Shown: positions 9,310 through 19,784, counted from the stretch's first letter. The stretch is DNA of 64,000 bases from Campylobacter sp. 2014D-0216 (GCF_014931215.1 NZ_CP063089.1:868001-932000), one strand, 5' to 3'. Made by a program: numbers and translations. The notes: generated by a model not told the origin, from the letters alone.

Positions 9310-10623
9310 TTACTCTTTTATATTATGTTCTTTAGCATAAGCTTGTATTTTAGCTCGAAGTTCTTGCGGAAAATTATATCTATATATGGCAGGAATTCTT
9401 GGATTAAGTTTAGCGTCTAATTTGTGTTTTTTATAAATAAATTCTAAATATTCTGGTATATAATAATAAGGTGCATTAGGATAGCCTTGTGGAGGAGTTA
9501 GGGCTGCAAGTTTGGCTTCTAAAATAAGAGAATTCATATATAGTTTTGCTTCTTCTTTAGTCCAATCATTGGGAATATCTAACTCATATCTATCCCTATA
9601 GCTTCCTATAGCACCTCTAGTGGAAGTATGAAATTCCCACCTACTCTCTGGAGTAGAATCTATATCCCTTGGATCTTTTATTTTACCTTTTTTAACCCTA
9701 TCCCCTAAAGCACGAATAATGTAACCTTGACTATCAATAACTATATTATTTTCATTTGTGGCTATAGTTTTATTCACATCAATAATCCAGTCCACTCCTA
9801 TAAGTTCATCTAAGAAAGGAAGCATACCAAATTCATCATAAGGAGGATTTTTAGAAAAATCTTTTAGCATTTTCTCTCTTAAAGCATTAGTATGGCCTCC
9901 ACCTGCTAAGGCTACAGAAGAAGAATAAGTGCTAAGTTGGTGTTCTAAAGAAGGTTGATATCCTAGTTGTGCTGCTAGAAATAATGCTTGATAAGCTCTA
10001 GTAGTAAATCCTGTTTTCCATAATCCTCCTCCACCTTTTGCAAAGCCTTTTATATCTCCTAGTATCCCTGCTGCTAATTCCCATTCACTCATAAATAAAT
10101 ATCCATTACTTAAATGAGCTAAGCCTCTATTGCTTTCTACTTTTTTATAAAGTTCTTTATAATCTTCATTGATTAATTTTCCTTTTTCATCTACATTAGT
10201 ATAAGCTTCATAAGGTATATCTATAACAGTACTTCTTAATCCACTTCTTATAACTAAATACTTATATCTTTCTCTTTTAGTTTTTAAAGATTTATAATAA
10301 GCTTTTTCTGCTTTAGTCCAAGGAGCTATGCTTCCTTTAATAGGATCTTTTAGATAAATACTTTGCCAATCTTTAAACTCAAGCAAAGTAGAACTTTGTC
10401 CTGTGTAAAGATTAGGATCTAAATATCTGGGTTGATAGTCTTTATAGGGGGAGTTTTTTAATATACGATCAGCTTTGAAAACCGCTTTAGAATATTCTTG
10501 GGTGTATTTGCCTGTGGGCTTGGAGCTCTTATTGAAATATATTTTATTTGTAAGTTTATTTACCTCTAATTCTGCTGTATTGGGAACTAGCACCTTATAA
10601 ATATCTTTATTATTATCACTCAT
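9310..10623 (-). CDS. Unknown effector-operon protein (437 aa), constant head and variable tail
   Basis: The first ~130 residues are nearly the same as those of the truncated gene at 1-524 ('PWTKAEKAYYKSLKTK'). The rest is different, including a Gly-rich stretch 'FAKGGGGLW' and a basic C-terminus. It follows the 1238-residue gene by about 18 bases with the site AAAGAAAGGAAAAACA. The head-plus-variable-tail design resembles polymorphic toxins or their adaptors, but no catalytic motif was recognised and there is no signal peptide. Confidence 0.75.
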   Translation of the reverse strand: MSDNNKDIYKVLVPNTAELEVNKLTNKIYFNKSSKPTGKYTQEYSKAVFKADRILKNSPYKDYQPRYLDPNLYTGQSSTLLEFKDWQSIYLKDPIKGSIAPWTKAEKAYYKSLKTKRERYKYLVIRSGLRSTVIDIPYEAYTNVDEKGKLINEDYKELYKKVESNRGLAHLSNGYLFMSEWELAAGILGDIKGFAKGGGGLWKTGFTTRAYQALFLAAQLGYQPSLEHQLSTYSSSVALAGGGHTNALREKMLKDFSKNPPYDEFGMLPFLDELIGVDWIIDVNKTIATNENNIVIDSQGYIIRALGDRVKKGKIKDPRDIDSTPESRWEFHTSTRGAIGSYRDRYELDIPNDWTKEEAKLYMNSLILEAKLAALTPPQGYPNAPYYYIPEYLEFIYKKHKLDAKLNPRIPAIYRYNFPQELRAKIQAYAKEHNIKE

Positions 10624-10641
10624 TGTTTTTCCTTTCTTTAA

Positions 10642-13600
10642 TTAACCTATACATAAACCATTTTTCATAATGATAGTAGTGGCTAGTCTACCTATCATTT
10701 TTGGTGGTTGCTCTGTAATATTAGTTTCCAATTCTTCCAATTCATCTAGTTTGTCTAATTTATTTTTACCTTCTTTATCTTTTTTTATCCCCACATATAA
10801 AGCCTTAATATTATTTTGCCCTATGGTATCTAAAGCCCTTAAGAAATTTCTATGTTTTAAAGGATCAGGGGTGTTGTTTGTTGCTTTAGTGTTAAATACA
10901 TCATTATCCATATCTTCTAAATAATCCATACATTGATGATAAGCATCTATAGGATTTAAAGAATTTTCGCTCAAACCATTATCACAGCTTCTTTTATACT
11001 CTTCATACAAAGCCCTTTTTGCTTCATCGTTGTTAATAGCTTGTAGTTTTTGGTTATATTTTTGTATGTTTTCTTTTTGAGTTTTACTAAGACAATCAGA
11101 GATTAAAAAATCTTCTTCATGCTTTAGTTTTAAAAGCCTTGGTTTTATAGCTAAATCATGTAAATAAGAATAGGTATTAAAAAAGTCTATATCTTCTATG
11201 GTTTTTAAATCACTAGTTTTTGATCTTAATTCATCTAAACATAAATACGCAAAAAGTTTGTTTAAAAGATAATTTCTTACCCTTTTTGTGCCACCTACAT
11301 CTTTATGGTAAATAAATAAAGCTTCTTTCTCTCCCAAACCTCCTGTTTGTAGCTTCCCCCCTGTAAACATAGAAGTAAAATTAAAAGAAATAAAAGTATT
11401 ATTAATAAACATAGGATAAGAGATAAATCCTTCTTGTGTATTTGTAGGTTTTTTTGCTAAAACATAAGGAGGATTATATTTATGAGCAAAATTTAAAAAT
11501 TGCAATCTTTCGTGTTCTTTTTTACTTTGTTCATATGCGGTAATCCATAATTGATTAATCAAATCTGTAATAACTGCTTGAGGTAAAGATATGAAAGATT
11601 CTTTGGCAATACTACGAATATTTTTTAAAGTAAAATTAAATTTATATTGAAAAATTTGTTTTTTGCTGATATTTGTTATATCTTTAAAACCATCACGATT
11701 TTTTAACTCTTTAAAGCTTGGATCATCTACTAGCATAATAGCTTCGTATTTGTTTTTATTTTTTTGCATATAGCAAAGTTCTAATAAAGCTATTTTATTT
11801 AGTCTTTTAAGTCTTTTGTTAAATTGTTCTTGATTTTGTATTTTAACCTTTTTCATTTGAATACTTGAATTCATCATCAAAAACAACAAATAACTTATAC
11901 CTATACTTTCATAAAAAGCTTTTTGTGCTTTAAGGGTTAAAAAATTAAGAATGGTTTTACTAAGCAATTTAGCAAATTTAAATTCATCTGCTCTTAAAAA
12001 ATCTGCAAAAGGAAAGAATTTATCTATAAAAACATCCATCATAGCCACTATAGTTTTTTGCGGATTATAAGGAATTTTATTTATATTATTTTTTTCTATA
12101 TCTTTTATCAATTCATCAAGTTCATCATCGATTTTCTTGTTTGATATTTTCTCTTTTTCAATCAATGCGTTTATTTGTTTTAGATTATACTCCACTGCTT
12201 CATCTTGGGTTTGATGATTTTCACTTTGAGGCTCTATTAGGGAAGATAAAAACTGTCTATCTTCCTCATCACTAATTTCATGATCTTTTAATTGCTCTAA
12301 AGAATCCACAAATTCTTCTATACAAAAAATTTCATTTTTTGCGAGTTTAACCTTTTGTTGTTTTGAAAAACATAGGGGAATTTTTTCTTCATTTATATTT
12401 AAAAAGACATTGGTAGGAAGTATATCAATACTTTCTTCCTCTTCTATTTGTATACTTTCACAATTTGAAAACAATTTCCACCAAGCTTGGAAATCAGTTT
12501 GAATAAAAGAATAAAAATGTTTTATCGTATAATAAGTTAAAGCAAGTAAAATCACATCTGTGATAGTAAATACATTTTTCTTTACAAAACTCTCTCCTTT
12601 GTATACCACACCTGTGTAAGTACCTATTTTAGGCTGTGCAATATGGGTGATGCTATCTACATAAGTTCTTATGCATTCTATGCCTTCTTGAAAGTATTGC
12701 TTTTGTTTTTCTAAGAAAGTTTTTTTATTATTTGCTTGATAAAAAATAGATTGCAAATAATGATAATTATATATTTTATTGATATTGCTAGGATTTTTTA
12801 TAAAATTCATATATTGAGATATATTTTCTAGATTGTCATCTGTAATATCTTTAAATAACTCTTCTTTTTCTTTTACTGTATCTTTAAAGCCTTGATAAGT
12901 TTGATAATTTAAACGAATAAAAGGACTTAAAGAAAGCACAAAGGCATCTTTTTCATTATCAATAATATCGATTTTATATTTACTATAATCTATCATTGCA
13001 TCGTAGTCTTTTGGAGCTTTGATTAAAATATCATTTTGTGTTTCATCTTCTATGGTATCTGGATAAATGATGGTATTTTCAAAAATTTCTTCTGTGAGCT
13101 TTTGATGAAGTCCTGCATTATATTTTTGTGGAGCATTTGTAATGATAAGAAAATTTTTTGCATAATAAGATTCATTTTTTTCACTCTTTAAATCTTTTAT
13201 GATTTGAGCTAGTGTAATAGAGTTAAAATACGGACTTTCTATATAGCTTAGTCTGTTTTGATCTAGGGACATTTGTTTTTTAAGTGCCTCTTTAATAGAA
13301 TATCTACTATGCAATATTAATTCTTCTTTGGGGTTTTGGGTAATGAGCTTTAAGAATTTTTTATTGTGAAAATCTTTAAAAATTTCTTCGTTTGATTGAA
13401 GATAAATTGCAAGATCTTGCTTATGATATGCTGGTGATTGATTCCTTATTGTCCCAAAGCCTGAAAAATCAAAAAGAATTTTATTATCTATAATCAAAGT
13501 ATAATGATCAATTTTGTTTTCAAAAAGAGTAAAAATATAACCAATATCACTTATGAGTAGTTGCACAATAGCATTATAAATAGCATAAGAGTATTTATCT

Positions 13601-14358
13601 TCACTCCACTTTGAAATTTCTTTATAAGCTTTTATCAACTCAAAAGCACTATCACTAATAACTAGCAATGGCTGTGTTTTTGTTAAAAAACTTTTCAATC
13701 TAAAGATATTGACAATACCAAGAAAAGCATTAATGATTTTCTTATATACAAGATTATAACCTTCTGCATGAATATCTTTAATATTTTGTATTAATTCATT
13801 AAAGACAAGCTCTATTTGTTCATTTAGTTTATACTCGTTTAATTTTTGATATTCATCGAATGATTTTAGTTTTTGAAGTATAGGGATTTTTAATTTCTCA
13901 TTAATGCAAATGATTAAAGAATTAATATTTTTACTCTCTTTTTCTAGCTTTTGTGTCATAGCTTCTGAAATAGTTTGATTTTCAGATTTTTCCAAGGCTT
14001 TTACAAAATCATCTAAAATGCTTGTCATATCGCAAGATAAAGGAGTGATAGTAAGATTTGGGAGATTATTACTAAACTTATTAGAATCAGTAAATTTTTC
14101 ATAAGAATAATCATAAATTTGAACTTTTTTTCCTTCATAAGCAGATATTTTAAGAGTATCATATAAGTATTTATCTAAACTATAATAACAATCCTTAGCG
14201 ATATCATAATCTGTTAGTGCTAAATTCAGTATATTTTTTCTTGAAAAATTATTACAATATAAAACTATATTTTTAGCTTGTTTGCAATATTTATCTATCA
14301 AGTTTTTAAGATTGTTTTGATGATAAATATAATGGCAAGCAAATTCTTTGTTTTTCAT
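10642..14358 (-). CDS. Giant T6SS-associated protein of unknown family (1238 aa)
   Basis: This is a paralogue of the 1160-residue protein at 535-4017. The two are diverged over most of their length but share the architecture and the C-terminal tag 'GRLATTIIMKNGLCIG'. One hydrophobic segment lies near residues 598-618, acidic and coiled stretches fill the middle, and no signal peptide is present. It lies about 20 bases after the small gene at 14378-15118, in the operon of the long-tailed lipase. The two paralogues differ far more than the near-identical lipase halves upstream, which suggests different histories or diversifying selection. Function unknown. Confidence 0.82.
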   Translation of the reverse strand: MKNKEFACHYIYHQNNLKNLIDKYCKQAKNIVLYCNNFSRKNILNLALTDYDIAKDCYYSLDKYLYDTLKISAYEGKKVQIYDYSYEKFTDSNKFSNNLPNLTITPLSCDMTSILDDFVKALEKSENQTISEAMTQKLEKESKNINSLIICINEKLKIPILQKLKSFDEYQKLNEYKLNEQIELVFNELIQNIKDIHAEGYNLVYKKIINAFLGIVNIFRLKSFLTKTQPLLVISDSAFELIKAYKEISKWSEDKYSYAIYNAIVQLLISDIGYIFTLFENKIDHYTLIIDNKILFDFSGFGTIRNQSPAYHKQDLAIYLQSNEEIFKDFHNKKFLKLITQNPKEELILHSRYSIKEALKKQMSLDQNRLSYIESPYFNSITLAQIIKDLKSEKNESYYAKNFLIITNAPQKYNAGLHQKLTEEIFENTIIYPDTIEDETQNDILIKAPKDYDAMIDYSKYKIDIIDNEKDAFVLSLSPFIRLNYQTYQGFKDTVKEKEELFKDITDDNLENISQYMNFIKNPSNINKIYNYHYLQSIFYQANNKKTFLEKQKQYFQEGIECIRTYVDSITHIAQPKIGTYTGVVYKGESFVKKNVFTITDVILLALTYYTIKHFYSFIQTDFQAWWKLFSNCESIQIEEEESIDILPTNVFLNINEEKIPLCFSKQQKVKLAKNEIFCIEEFVDSLEQLKDHEISDEEDRQFLSSLIEPQSENHQTQDEAVEYNLKQINALIEKEKISNKKIDDELDELIKDIEKNNINKIPYNPQKTIVAMMDVFIDKFFPFADFLRADEFKFAKLLSKTILNFLTLKAQKAFYESIGISYLLFLMMNSSIQMKKVKIQNQEQFNKRLKRLNKIALLELCYMQKNKNKYEAIMLVDDPSFKELKNRDGFKDITNISKKQIFQYKFNFTLKNIRSIAKESFISLPQAVITDLINQLWITAYEQSKKEHERLQFLNFAHKYNPPYVLAKKPTNTQEGFISYPMFINNTFISFNFTSMFTGGKLQTGGLGEKEALFIYHKDVGGTKRVRNYLLNKLFAYLCLDELRSKTSDLKTIEDIDFFNTYSYLHDLAIKPRLLKLKHEEDFLISDCLSKTQKENIQKYNQKLQAINNDEAKRALYEEYKRSCDNGLSENSLNPIDAYHQCMDYLEDMDNDVFNTKATNNTPDPLKHRNFLRALDTIGQNNIKALYVGIKKDKEGKNKLDKLDELEELETNITEQPPKMIGRLATTIIMKNGLCIG

Positions 14359-14377
14359 TATCTGCCTTTAAATAAAA

Positions 14378-15118
14378 TCATCTATTAATCTCTCCAATCC
14401 ACCTTATAATATTACCTTTATCATCAATTTCTACTTCTAGATCTTTGTATTTGTTGTAAAATTTAGGAGCTAAGATTTCTTTGAAGTATTTTGTGCCTTT
14501 GGGGGTTGTTGCTACCCAGATATTGTATTGTGACCAATATTGTGGTGTATCCCAAGAAGTAGGAGAAAACATTGTGCTGCATCCATCTACAATAACATCA
14601 TCATTCAAATTTCTTTCAAATCTTTCTTTATAAAAGAAATTATCTCTAAAATATATCCAAGCTTGATACTTATCTTCTTTATAATAAGATAAGTTTGAGG
14701 GATAATCTATTTTATTTCTATCTTCATCACAATAAGATCCAAAATCTATATATCCTGCTAGAAAAAGCTGCCCTAAAACATTAATATATTCACTTATATA
14801 GGTAGGTTTGGGTGTATTTAAAGAAGGAGTGTTGTTAAGACTACCAATATTATAAAATTGAATGATATTTGCATCTATTTCATGTCTTGCAAAAAATTCA
14901 TCATCAATAAGTTTTAATAATAAATATTCAAATGCTAAGAGAATATCTGTTTTTGTTGTGTATCTTAAATATTCTAAAAGTAAATCCATTTCAGAAAAAT
15001 ATGATTTATTATTTAATACTTTACTTAAATTTTCATAACTTTTATATCCTATATCATCTTTTTCTTTATAAGAAAAAATAGGATTACCCATTGCATATAT
15101 TACTTTTATTCTTTTCAC
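14378..15118 (-). CDS. Candidate immunity protein for the lipase's C-terminal toxin tip (246 aa)
   Basis: The gene begins 8 bases after the stop of the long-tailed lipase effector and has no signal peptide, so it is probably cytosolic. It has no counterpart in the other operon copy, whose lipase lacks the extra C-terminal toxin-like region. This presence/absence match is the main reason to propose that it neutralises that tip. The sequence is rich in aromatic and acidic residues, and I do not recognise the family. Confidence 0.7.
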   Translation of the reverse strand: MKRIKVIYAMGNPIFSYKEKDDIGYKSYENLSKVLNNKSYFSEMDLLLEYLRYTTKTDILLAFEYLLLKLIDDEFFARHEIDANIIQFYNIGSLNNTPSLNTPKPTYISEYINVLGQLFLAGYIDFGSYCDEDRNKIDYPSNLSYYKEDKYQAWIYFRDNFFYKERFERNLNDDVIVDGCSTMFSPTSWDTPQYWSQYNIWVATTPKGTKYFKEILAPKFYNKYKDLEVEIDDKGNIIRWIGEINR

Positions 15119-15126
15119 TTTTATTC

Positions 15127-18100
15127 CTATGGTTTAATATGAATAGTTTTATTGAGCTTTGGATTTTTACCATAAATATTTATTGCTTCTCCCCCGCTTC
15201 CAGAACCCGTTCTGTATATAATATCAATTCCATCGTTCAATTTATATCTTATCAATTTTTCTTGCGTAATTTGTCCTGTTTTATGATTTTTTATAGGAAT
15301 ATATTTTTCTTCTAACTTTGTAGCATTTTTTATTAATTTTTGCCACAGCTCATCTAATTCTTTTTTATTTTTTAAAAGGCGAATATTCCCACTACTACCT
15401 TTTTGTAGTTTTTCAATAATTTTCACTACTTCTTGTCGTGTTAAACCACTATTAAGTCTACTTGTAATTTTAAACATTGAATGTAAACCTCTTAAAGCCG
15501 GAACAAATGTATAACTCACATCTTCTAAAGGTTTATCATTGAGTTCTAATTGACTAGGAAATATTATCTCAATAAACTCTCCACTACCATCTTGTGTTTG
15601 TATTCTTATCACATTATCAGGGATGAGTTCTTGAGTATTGTTATAATTTTCATTAATGTGGGTTTGTGTGGTATTTATACCATCTTTTATATTATCACTT
15701 GTGAGCATATCTTTATCATTTGCCTTAAAATAATCCTTAGTTAAAATATTAAACGAACATACACCTTCATCATCAAGCCACTCATCTAAACCTTTGGCAA
15801 TTTCAAACTCAATCTTTTGCATTTTAGCAGGGGTTAAAAAAAATCTATAATGTAGAATATTTTCTTTTTCTCGATAATCTTGATGATATTCAAAAAGCTC
15901 TTTAAAATACCCTGCTCCTAAATCTTGACATTCAGATTCTTTATAAGCACTTTTATAAACTTTAGCAATGTTTTTTGGAATAATAAAGATTAATTTTAAC
16001 AAATGCACACCAAGTGTAATTTTACACTCTTTAAAGTCATAGTTTTTACTAAAGTCTTGTTTAAGAGTATTTAGTATATTGACATCATTTAAATCAAATA
16101 AATCGTTTTTAGATAGTTCTAATCGATCTAAACCTTGTTCGTTTTGATATAAAGTATCATTTAGATATAAATTAGTGATTAAAAGATTATCTTTTTGATA
16201 TTTATGCTCTTTATAATACATTCTCAACTTAGGCTCTTTTAGCTTTGTTTGGTTTTTGCTTTGTTTTGCTAAGCCTTCCTTAGGATTAAAACTATGATCA
16301 AATTTAAACTTAGTAGGTACAAAGCTTACTTTTAAAGGATATCCTTTATCTGTGACACAAGCTGAGATGAGTTCTTGTAAGATTACATATTCATCATTGA
16401 CTTTCTTTTGAGATAAAGAGCCTTTAACATCTACCACCTTAGTACAAGGATAACTTACCTTTCCCATGGTATTAGGACAACCACTTATGCTAGAATTAAG
16501 CAAATCACTTTCTAGCATAATAGGCACACCATCATCTTTAAAAGTTTTTCCTTTGTTTGATTGAAGCGTTACCTTGCCCCCATGGATACATTCTAGGTTT
16601 TGATTTTCTAAAAGGGCATGGAGCTTAGCTATAGCTTGTTTTTTATTTATTTGTATGGTTTTTTGTTCTTTTAAAGTGTTTGAAATTAAATCTTTATACT
16701 CTAAGCTTTGCTTGCTTAAACATTCTAATTTGATGTTTAAAGAATTTTCTATAATAGAATAATTAAGCAAGTAAAGTTCATCATTTTTATAAAAGATGCT
16801 AAGTTTTCCTTTGCCACTATTTTCATCTTTAGGAGAAAAATAATAACTAGGTGTATCTTGTTTTATAGTATTATCTTGATCTAATTCTCCAAAGTAAAAG
16901 GGATTATTAGGAAGTTCAGCAGAGCCTGTAAGAAGAGTGGAGTTTAAAAAGATATAAGCTTGGTAGTTTTGGAGTTCTTCGACTGCAACACCTACTTTAG
17001 TAGCCACTCTTTTATAAATCTCATCACAGTCGATCAAATCCCTACAATTAGCAAAAATAAAAACTTCTTCTTTTGGTAAATTAACAAATATAGTCGAACT
17101 TGAGGAATTAAATTTTACTTTTGTTTTAATGGGTTGGTTTTTATTAAGATAATAGCTTGTGCAATTATTTTCATAAATCAAATTAATCATTTGCTTTTTT
17201 CTAGCTTGAAAAAAATCTAAATCATTTTTCAAGCTAAGACATTTAAAGCACTCAGAGTTATAATTTAAGATTTTCCCTATATTATCTTCTGTAAGTATTT
17301 TTTGATTATTTTTATCTTTAACAATAAAAGGCAACCACTTATAAACTGCTTCAGCATGATCTAAATCTTGCTTTAAATCCTTATTAGATAATTTTTCCAA
17401 TATAGATTTATCCAGCATTTTTATATAAATTTGCATAGCTTCTAAAACCAAAAAAGAATCAGGAATAACAAATTTATTTATATTTTTATATTCACTTACA
17501 TAAAACAATTCTTGTGTATCTTTATAGATAAGATTAAATTCTTTCTTGTTATATACGCTATTTTTACACAAGTTATCAAAAATTTTATCCAATACCACAC
17601 TAATATAATTTTGATTTTCATCTTGGATATCTACATGATCTTCCAATAAAAGCTTATTTTTTTCACTTAAGTCGATTAAATTTTGCGCATAAGAATTTAA
17701 ATAATCCATAGCACAAGCAATATCCTCTTTAAATTCATTGATATTTTCATTATTTTTTACTAAATGTTCATAAAAATAACTCGCCCAAACTATATTATAC
17801 ATAAAATGGCTAGTTAGTAAATAGTTTTTTTCAAGCTCTCCTATATGAATTAAATGCAACTTGTCTGTATTTTTATAATCAAACTTATCTTTAATGCTTA
17901 AGCCATATTTATAACCCAAATCAGCTATCACAGATCGTGAGGACTCTAATGCTTGTCTATATTCTCGTGAAAAATCTTCTTTATCAGGGATAGGTTTAGC
18001 TATAGTTTCTATATGATGTATTTCTATACTTGTTTTACCTCTACTTGCTTGTTTTATATTTAAGGCACATTCATCAAGTCTTTTTTGATCTATCTGCCCT

Positions 18101-19140
18101 TGCGAATTTTTACATTCTTTGATCAAACCATCGGTTCCATTTTCCACATTTAAAACTTTAGAGCAATTATCTAAAGTCTTTCTAGTCATACCAAAACCAA
18201 AAAGCTTTTTAATCCCTTTAATGAGTAATTTAAAAACAACCCTAATAACTCTAATAAAAATATTTACAAAACTTGCTATAACACCTTCTATACCAGCTCC
18301 ATTATAAGTATAAAGTTTTTGAATATATTTTTTTTGTCCAAAGATACAAAAACATTGAGCTAAATGTCCTCCTAAAGAATGTCCTACAACATCTATTTTA
18401 AAATCATCACTCCCATGCTTTTCTCTAATGACTTTTAAAACTTTATCACTATAATTCATCAAAGACACCACTTGTGGAATTCCAAGCCTCAAAGCAATAA
18501 AACCATCTGTAAAAAATGCATCTTTTAATAGCTGTGTTCCACCTGTTTCAGTGCCACGAAAAGCCAAGATATAAGTATTATCATTTTTACTTGTGTCTTT
18601 AAAAACAGTATGAGAATAACCACTGATGTTGGTGTTTTTTACATGATCTATAACTTCATAACGAGATACAAAATTTTTAGTGCGTGGACTAAGATGATGT
18701 CTGAAATTATCAGGATATTCTTTTTGTTCTTTAAAATTTAAAGCTAATAGATTTTTTTGATCTTTTGCTTCTTTGTCTTCTTTGTTTCTATAAATAAAGC
18801 TTTGAGCTTTATTTCCAATAACTTGATCCTCATCTAAAGCTTCATTGTCTTTTCTAGGTTTTTTAAAGACAAGATCAGCAGAAAATCTAGCTTCTATAAT
18901 GGTAGCATAAGCTGTAGGATCTCCTATTTTCTTATTACCTCTAGACAGCTTTGTTTCATTCTCTTTGCTTATCTCATACCCTAACTTTATCCCATCTGCA
19001 TAAAGCCACAAAGGAGGAGTAAAAGCACTATCAAAAAAACCTTTTTCATCATTCTCATCGATTAAATCAAGCATAGCATAACTAGCATCTGCTATATCAG
19101 CATAGTCTTTGATTTGAGAGATAAGTTCTTTAGGATTCAT
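15127..19140 (-). CDS. T6SS lipase effector with PAAR-like domain and extra C-terminal toxin tip
   Basis: This 1337-residue protein has the same residues 1 to about 968 as the short form: lipase elbow 'GHSLGGH' near residue 255 and PAAR-like segment near 845-960. A diverged 'YKSAYKESECQDLG' domain follows, and then about 190 further residues. The end ('IIYRTGSGSGGEAINI', 'NKTIHIKP') resembles small C-terminal RNase-like tips of polymorphic toxins. I infer this from the pattern and cannot name the family. The protein would therefore carry two toxic activities, one for membranes and one for the cytoplasm. It overlaps the lipoprotein gene upstream by one base and is followed by a likely second immunity gene. 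Confidence 0.85.
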   Translation of the reverse strand: MNPKELISQIKDYADIADASYAMLDLIDENDEKGFFDSAFTPPLWLYADGIKLGYEISKENETKLSRGNKKIGDPTAYATIIEARFSADLVFKKPRKDNEALDEDQVIGNKAQSFIYRNKEDKEAKDQKNLLALNFKEQKEYPDNFRHHLSPRTKNFVSRYEVIDHVKNTNISGYSHTVFKDTSKNDNTYILAFRGTETGGTQLLKDAFFTDGFIALRLGIPQVVSLMNYSDKVLKVIREKHGSDDFKIDVVGHSLGGHLAQCFCIFGQKKYIQKLYTYNGAGIEGVIASFVNIFIRVIRVVFKLLIKGIKKLFGFGMTRKTLDNCSKVLNVENGTDGLIKECKNSQGQIDQKRLDECALNIKQASRGKTSIEIHHIETIAKPIPDKEDFSREYRQALESSRSVIADLGYKYGLSIKDKFDYKNTDKLHLIHIGELEKNYLLTSHFMYNIVWASYFYEHLVKNNENINEFKEDIACAMDYLNSYAQNLIDLSEKNKLLLEDHVDIQDENQNYISVVLDKIFDNLCKNSVYNKKEFNLIYKDTQELFYVSEYKNINKFVIPDSFLVLEAMQIYIKMLDKSILEKLSNKDLKQDLDHAEAVYKWLPFIVKDKNNQKILTEDNIGKILNYNSECFKCLSLKNDLDFFQARKKQMINLIYENNCTSYYLNKNQPIKTKVKFNSSSSTIFVNLPKEEVFIFANCRDLIDCDEIYKRVATKVGVAVEELQNYQAYIFLNSTLLTGSAELPNNPFYFGELDQDNTIKQDTPSYYFSPKDENSGKGKLSIFYKNDELYLLNYSIIENSLNIKLECLSKQSLEYKDLISNTLKEQKTIQINKKQAIAKLHALLENQNLECIHGGKVTLQSNKGKTFKDDGVPIMLESDLLNSSISGCPNTMGKVSYPCTKVVDVKGSLSQKKVNDEYVILQELISACVTDKGYPLKVSFVPTKFKFDHSFNPKEGLAKQSKNQTKLKEPKLRMYYKEHKYQKDNLLITNLYLNDTLYQNEQGLDRLELSKNDLFDLNDVNILNTLKQDFSKNYDFKECKITLGVHLLKLIFIIPKNIAKVYKSAYKESECQDLGAGYFKELFEYHQDYREKENILHYRFFLTPAKMQKIEFEIAKGLDEWLDDEGVCSFNILTKDYFKANDKDMLTSDNIKDGINTTQTHINENYNNTQELIPDNVIRIQTQDGSGEFIEIIFPSQLELNDKPLEDVSYTFVPALRGLHSMFKITSRLNSGLTRQEVVKIIEKLQKGSSGNIRLLKNKKELDELWQKLIKNATKLEEKYIPIKNHKTGQITQEKLIRYKLNDGIDIIYRTGSGSGGEAINIYGKNPKLNKTIHIKP

Positions 19141-19784
19141 CAGTAACTTTGTCCTGTATATTTTTCATCACTTTTTATAAATTTATTATTAGTAAAATAA
19201 TGAAAAGATCCTCCTCCTGCACTTTTACGACTAATGCTAGAAAAGCTAAATCCTCTTCCTTCATCTCCAAACAATCCATAGCTTTTTACTTTATAATCTA
19301 TCATAGTAGCAAAAACAACAGGATATTTTTTACCCTTACATACATAATAAGTTGTCATACCCAAATAAGGTCTTAATTTTTTATAGTTTTCTTCACCCAT
19401 ATATGCTTTAAATTGATCTTCATAGTATGCAAATTCGGGTTTATCTTTGAAACCAAAATTAGCTTTACCTTTATATCTATAATCACTACGATAATATTTA
19501 CAACCATTAGAAAGGACTTGAGGGAATTTTTTTTCTACATCATACTTTTTAATATTAGCTCTTAACTCTTCATCAGAAGCAGATATATTATTAATCCATT
19601 GATTATATTCTTTTATCTTTCTTTCATTTTCCAATATCTCTTCTCTTATTTTTTTATCAAAGATATAAATTCCACCATAATTACTTGCAAGAGTTTCTAG
19701 TTCACTTGCTTTATTTTCTTTAAAAGCACATGCACTTAAAGATACTAAAGAAAACAAGCTTAGAATTATCATTGTGATTTTCAT
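19140..19784 (-). CDS. Lipoprotein, probable immunity to the lipase effector (second copy)
   Basis: The translation is identical to that of 7463-8107: signal peptide with lipobox 'SLSAC', mature periplasmic domain, and a TGATG overlap with the lipase start. It lies inside the long direct repeat. A periplasmic location fits protection against the lipase domain but not against a cytoplasmic nuclease tip, which agrees with a second immunity gene after this effector. Confidence 0.8.
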   Translation of the reverse strand: MKITMIILSLFSLVSLSACAFKENKASELETLASNYGGIYIFDKKIREEILENERKIKEYNQWINNISASDEELRANIKKYDVEKKFPQVLSNGCKYYRSDYRYKGKANFGFKDKPEFAYYEDQFKAYMGEENYKKLRPYLGMTTYYVCKGKKYPVVFATMIDYKVKSYGLFGDEGRGFSFSSISRKSAGGGSFHYFTNNKFIKSDEKYTGQSY

